NCBI GenBank assembly: GCA_947462335.1
Contig: OX381704.1
Span: forward strand, 44,892,942 to 44,956,941
DNA from: Harmothoe impar
Taxonomy: Eukaryota; Annelida; Polychaeta; Phyllodocida; Polynoidae
Direction of reading: 5' to 3'
Length of the DNA: 64,000 nucleotides
The notes under the pieces: generated by a model
Database searches by the model: none
What the model saw: the letters and a program-made list of their open reading frames with translations, nothing else
What the model was told of the DNA's origin: nothing
Program-made: the position numbers and the translations under genes
Part shown: positions 59,901-64,000 of the stretch, piece after piece
Position numbering within the stretch: the first letter of the stretch is position 1
Layout: each line of letters begins with the position of its first letter

Positions 59901-60764
59901 CAAATTCAATTACATACCATAACATATGCAAAGGAGAGGAGAACGACAAACAGAAGAAAAAAAACGACGGTTTACGCAAAGTTTCTTGCATTGGTAGTGC
60001 CACTGCCTTTAATCAGTCCGTGCAACATTAGCCTTAGTTATTTATTATGTATTAGATATAACACCTTCTGGTGTCTATTCATTCATGTTGTTTACACATG
60101 TCAAATTACAATAAAAGAAATGCACAAACATTTTGTTTTATACTTCCATATGTGTTACTCTTCAAAGTGCTATACAGCTGATGTAATCTTTCAAATGTTT
60201 CCCCCGCTTGGGTGATTGAATTTAAACGTCGTGGATACCTAGAAAAATATTACTTATGAACTGGCAACACAATTCTCATTTCCAACAAACCTTGATGTAG
60301 ATAGAGCCCTCTAATCATTATGGAATTAATAACCTTCTGTGTATGTAATGCAACTTAGATAACTTAGAACTAATTATGCTGTTCCAGTTTTAACCTCTAC
60401 ACGTAATACTCAATATTGGTGATCGTTTTAGCTGATTCAAATGTATTCGATTGACTATACTATATACAAGTAGCATGTAAGCACTGAAATGCACTCGGTT
60501 CTACCAGGGCCTAGTGACAATTCTGCTATTACACAGTACACAAAAGACCATGATGGTTTGACACTTTCATACAAAAGATTGTACTTGAATTCATCCATTT
60601 GAGATGTGATGCTAGCACTGCAGTTAGAAAATATATGCAGGCGCCGCAGGCTACTCACAGCACACAGGTGCCACCTTGTGTATTGTGGGAGAGGCATTTT
60701 AGTTCCCAGGACTTTTGTCTGCCAAGCTCATGTTCAAAGCTGAAAATCTTGTGACTTACTCTGA

Positions 60765-60948
60765 AGGTGGGACTCCACTACCCCATAGTTCTTTGTCAGA
60801 TTGGGCCTATTCTCATGACAAATCGGCCAAAACAAAGGGAAATATAAACAAAACCTAAGGTCTGATCGTCCATGTTATCATGATCTGACAGATTAACCGT
60901 TGTGAGGTTTGACGAGAAGATCGCTTAATGGAGCCGCAGCATATTGTA
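60765..60948. mobile_element. diverged copy of the 182-bp MITE
   Basis: GGTGGGACTCCACTACCCCA, then GCCTATTCTCATGACAAATC, AATATAAACAAAACC and a degenerate right arm ending GGAGCCGCAGC match the family at 28776 and 45242, with much more change, so it is an older insertion. Confidence 0.55.
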
Positions 60949-61705
60949 CTTCTCTGTAAGCATATTGTTAAAAGAGGTTCAAAGGGATCCATTTTGATAT
61001 ACAAACAGTTTTCTTTATAATCAAGTAATAGAACCTGAAAGACGATGCTTCATAGGAGCATATTTTGATATCATTGGCATTTGTAGATAGGCCAAACTTG
61101 GGGAATAGCTTATCTATTCAACAGTTTTCTAATTTTTGAAGGATTTACCAACAATACCCTACCCAGACAAACCATTCAGATGTATGCTAGAGGAGAGATC
61201 TACCAATAAAGTCCAACCAAAGTCATGTGAACGTGGAATCATTATGCACATTCGCCGAGCTCAATAGGCGACAAATGAAACTCTACACCAGTATCCTTAT
61301 TGTTTCACCAATTAGGGAGACCATGCACAACAAAAGCTTCACTAGCACTGGTGTATCTGGGTACTTCATTACATACTATAGTAATGTTACTGCAATTCAA
61401 GATTTCCGGACCAACATGTTTCCTTGTGCATATACAAGTTTCGGTATTTAAAAAAAAGCAGACTTCGACTTATATAATTTTGATATAGAATATTGGGGCG
61501 ATAACCCGCGGATAAATAGTAGGCCTAGCGCAAAAGTGACCTGACACTCTTTTGAACATCACATAAGGAGAAGACATGCAATATCGCGCTTACTCTGTAC
61601 TGTGCAAATCAAAACGCTTTCTTGACCGCTATCTCTAAGTATTTGAGTCCAATGTAACCGAAATGAACTTTATTGACATGAACTTTATTGATTATTGAAT
61701 AACAA

Positions 61706-61963
61706 CTCCAGGGTCCTGTTTCTCCACAAATCTGCGGAGGTCCGCAAATTTGCGGAGAAATTTGCAGAGGTCCGTAAATTTGCTTCCATAAATTTGCGGA
61801 GGTCCGCAAATATATATGGAGCTCCGTATTTGTATGCTTAAGTACTAAAAAACGCTTTCCATATATATATTTGCAGACCTCCATAAATGTATGGAGAGTG
61901 TATCTACGGACTTCTGCAGATTTGCGGACCTCCGCCTATTTTTGGAGAAACAGCATCCTGGGC
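61706..61963. mobile_element. ~250-bp fold-back MITE with nested GCGGAGGTCCGC words
   Basis: The ends are CCAGGGTCCTGTTTCTCC and the complement of CCCAGGATGCTGTTTCTCC. Inside, GCGGAGGTCCGCAAATTT and its complement recur five or more times, so several alternative hairpins are possible. No target duplication was recognised. Confidence 0.65.
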
Positions 61964-62876
61964 ACTAATGATTCCCTGTCTTGATTGACGACATAGATTC
62001 ACATTGTGGTATTCATAGTGTATCATTACCTATAATAAACGTTTCAGAAATATGACAGCATTGCGTCTATAACTTCTTACTGATTATGCATTGATGTTTT
62101 AATACTAGCTGAGTGGTTACATAGGCCTACACATGAATATACCGCTAGTCAAAGTCCCATGTCCATCTCTTTGGTAATACAACATCTTACAATGATATAG
62201 TTAATAATCCTATTACATGAACAAATACTCATAATTCGTACAATGATCAAATACATATTTATGAAGCACCTCGCAACTTAACATGTGAACGCTACATTAC
62301 TTATACCAGTTATATCAAGGTCCGACCTAATAGCTAATAGCACACAACGCGTTCGAAGTATATCTTTGTTACCCCCGAGGGTACTAGTTATATAATTGCA
62401 TCAGCAAATGTTGCTGGAAACTTCTCTTCCAGTAGATGTTGCTGTAGGTATACAGCAGCTGACGTGTTGTTCACTTTTGAATCCGTTCTGCGAGCCCTCT
62501 TCGCCGTTAGTAGTACATGAGAGCCGCGGTTTGATGCAGGCGTAAGGAGTAATAGTAGAGGAAGCTCCAGAGGAAGCTGCACTTGCCGGTTTGCAGCAGA
62601 CTATTCATTTTATTGAGTTGAGTTTGAGTTTGAACAAGTTTTATTGTAGAAAATTCACGCTAGTGGTCTTCCTGTACAGGACAATTCGATTGACCAGTTC
62701 CTCGGTTGTCATATATCTTACAAATTATAAGAATAATGAACAATATCGTATTCGGCTGTCTAACGATAACTATATATAATCCTTAGAAATGGTCACGTTA
62801 TTAATTCGCGCTACGTATCATAATTATGCTGCTACATTTTCGCCCTTGAGAAGGCTAGTTGATGCTAAAGCATCCC

Positions 62877-63232
62877 CGCCACAGAAGCGTAGGAAGCAAA
62901 TCTTCATTGGGGGGGGGGGGGGCCCAGGGGGGCCCACTCCAACCAACTTTATGTATCGGTTTTTACGCACGCTGCATAATATACACACTTATATTAGATT
63001 GTATGGAAAAGTAGTATTTGAGCCCCCTTTAGTTCTAATTTGGGGGTCCAGGCCCCTCTGCACCCACATTTCCCTATGTGGGAAAGGTCAGAATTGGAAA
63101 TTATGTGAACCATATGACACATTTGGGGGGGGGGGGGGGGCAAACATATTCAGGCCCCCCCTCCTCAGTGATTGGGGGGGGGGGGGCCGCCCCCCCCCCC
63201 CCCGGCCCCCCTTTTCCTACGCCACTGCGCCA
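62877..63232. mobile_element. hAT-like MITE, CAGTGGCGTAGGAA ends, 5-bp duplication
   Basis: The element spans 62882-63227 (346 bp). The right end is the complement of CAGTGGCGTAGGAA and the left end is CAGAAGCGTAGGAA. CGCCA flanks both sides. The interior is dominated by G and C homopolymers. Its middle (GGGGTCCAGGCCCCTCTGCA, TATGTGGGAAAGG) also matches 5600-5670, an apparent fragment in SPATA7 intron 1. Confidence 0.6.
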
Positions 63233-64000
63233 GGTCAAGGGGACACCGTGGAGCCCGAGCTCTCTAATCAAATCTAAAGGGAGGCCACACATTACAACTC
63301 TAAACAAATCCAGTAGGTTCATCATATTATTTCATATTCATCATTTCATGTAACCTCTCGTACTTCTTTTGACCATGTAAATACCTGATTTCTGACGATG
63401 AGTCTGATGATTAGATCTCAAGGATAATTGAAATGTCAAAGGTATCAGTTTATATTTTTCTATACACATTGTTATTATGACATACTGTTTTGTCTCTTGT
63501 CGCCCCATGACTTTGCTGGAAGATCGTTTTGATTCATATGATATTTTGCCAATAAACATATTAGAATGGGTCACATGACTATGGGCCTCCCCAGTACATA
63601 ATTATATGCCCATTTTTCATGATTGACATTAATCATAACCAACCAGAACACCCGTACACTTCAGGCATGGCCAATGCAAGGCCACCTAGAGATAGTGTAT
63701 AGGAACCATATGTATCTTACGATGCAGCTGTAACTCATCACCCCATCAAAGAAAGAAAGTATAATATTTAGACAAGAAAAGTTTCACTGTTTGTTCTGCA
63801 CAGCTCTTGGAACTATTTGTTATTGTCTCACTGATCATACCTGTCCTGAGGAGATCTTCTCATCTCCTTTGGTTTGGTTCCAGACGTGCGTCTTTCTCTT
63901 CTATTCGCGCCGTTAGTCATCAGATTGCAAATCCTTTGTCTTCGACATCTTATCTTTTGGGTAGGGCCATATAGACCTACAAGTTATCTGCCTGACTAAG
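63233..64000. other. intergenic window end, no gene seen
   Basis: Nothing coding or repetitive is supported here. Confidence 0.4.

Noticed and set aside
62388..62582. Short minus-strand frame with a hydrophobic start
   Set aside because: No ATG in frame (starts at GTG), no splice support, only 64 codons.

Overview
The window looks like nuclear DNA of an invertebrate animal. The genes have GT-AG introns, there are many families of DNA transposons, LINE and Ty3/gypsy relics and microsatellites, and the two host genes are animal-specific. I favour a marine invertebrate, possibly a non-vertebrate deuterostome such as a lancelet or acorn worm. That placement is an inference and is not proven by the sequence.

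Two host genes are present. Positions 308-20780 (+) hold a complete 11-coding-exon SPATA7 orthologue, a ciliary transition-zone protein of 809 residues. All exon phases agree, and an RFX-type X-box lies just upstream of its start. Its introns are loaded with repeats: a decayed gypsy pol, two copies of a MITE with poly(G) ends and 8-bp target duplications, minisatellites and a deletion-derivative transposon pair. Positions 53733-57175 (+) hold a complete three-coding-exon class C receptor of the metabotropic-glutamate type (851 residues).

Between and around them lie mobile elements. A 3.3-kb element with inverted ends and a 9-bp duplication occupies 24341-27618. A LINE of the CR1/jockey type with a single nonsense codon lies at 45899-48895. 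A gypsy gag relic lies at 41405-43610, and there are several small MITE families.

The most unusual object is 29874-39560. It is a 9,687-bp element with long terminal inverted repeats that begin AGTAGT and are flanked by a 6-bp duplication (AAGAAT). Each inverted repeat is an array of octamer (ATTTGCAT), CACGTG, CCAATCAG and GC-box motifs. Inside are an alanine-rich protein gene, a small coiled-coil-like protein gene with its own TATA box, a 397-bp tandem array, a compact TATA-hairpin-poly(A) unit and repeated promoter-like modules. No transposase, integrase or polymerase is visible. The ends fit Polinton/Maverick rules, so a non-autonomous Polinton-like element with its own cargo is my leading hypothesis.

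The remaining intergenic sequence (notably 39567-41400, 49382-53640 and 57370-64000) shows no gene that I can support.
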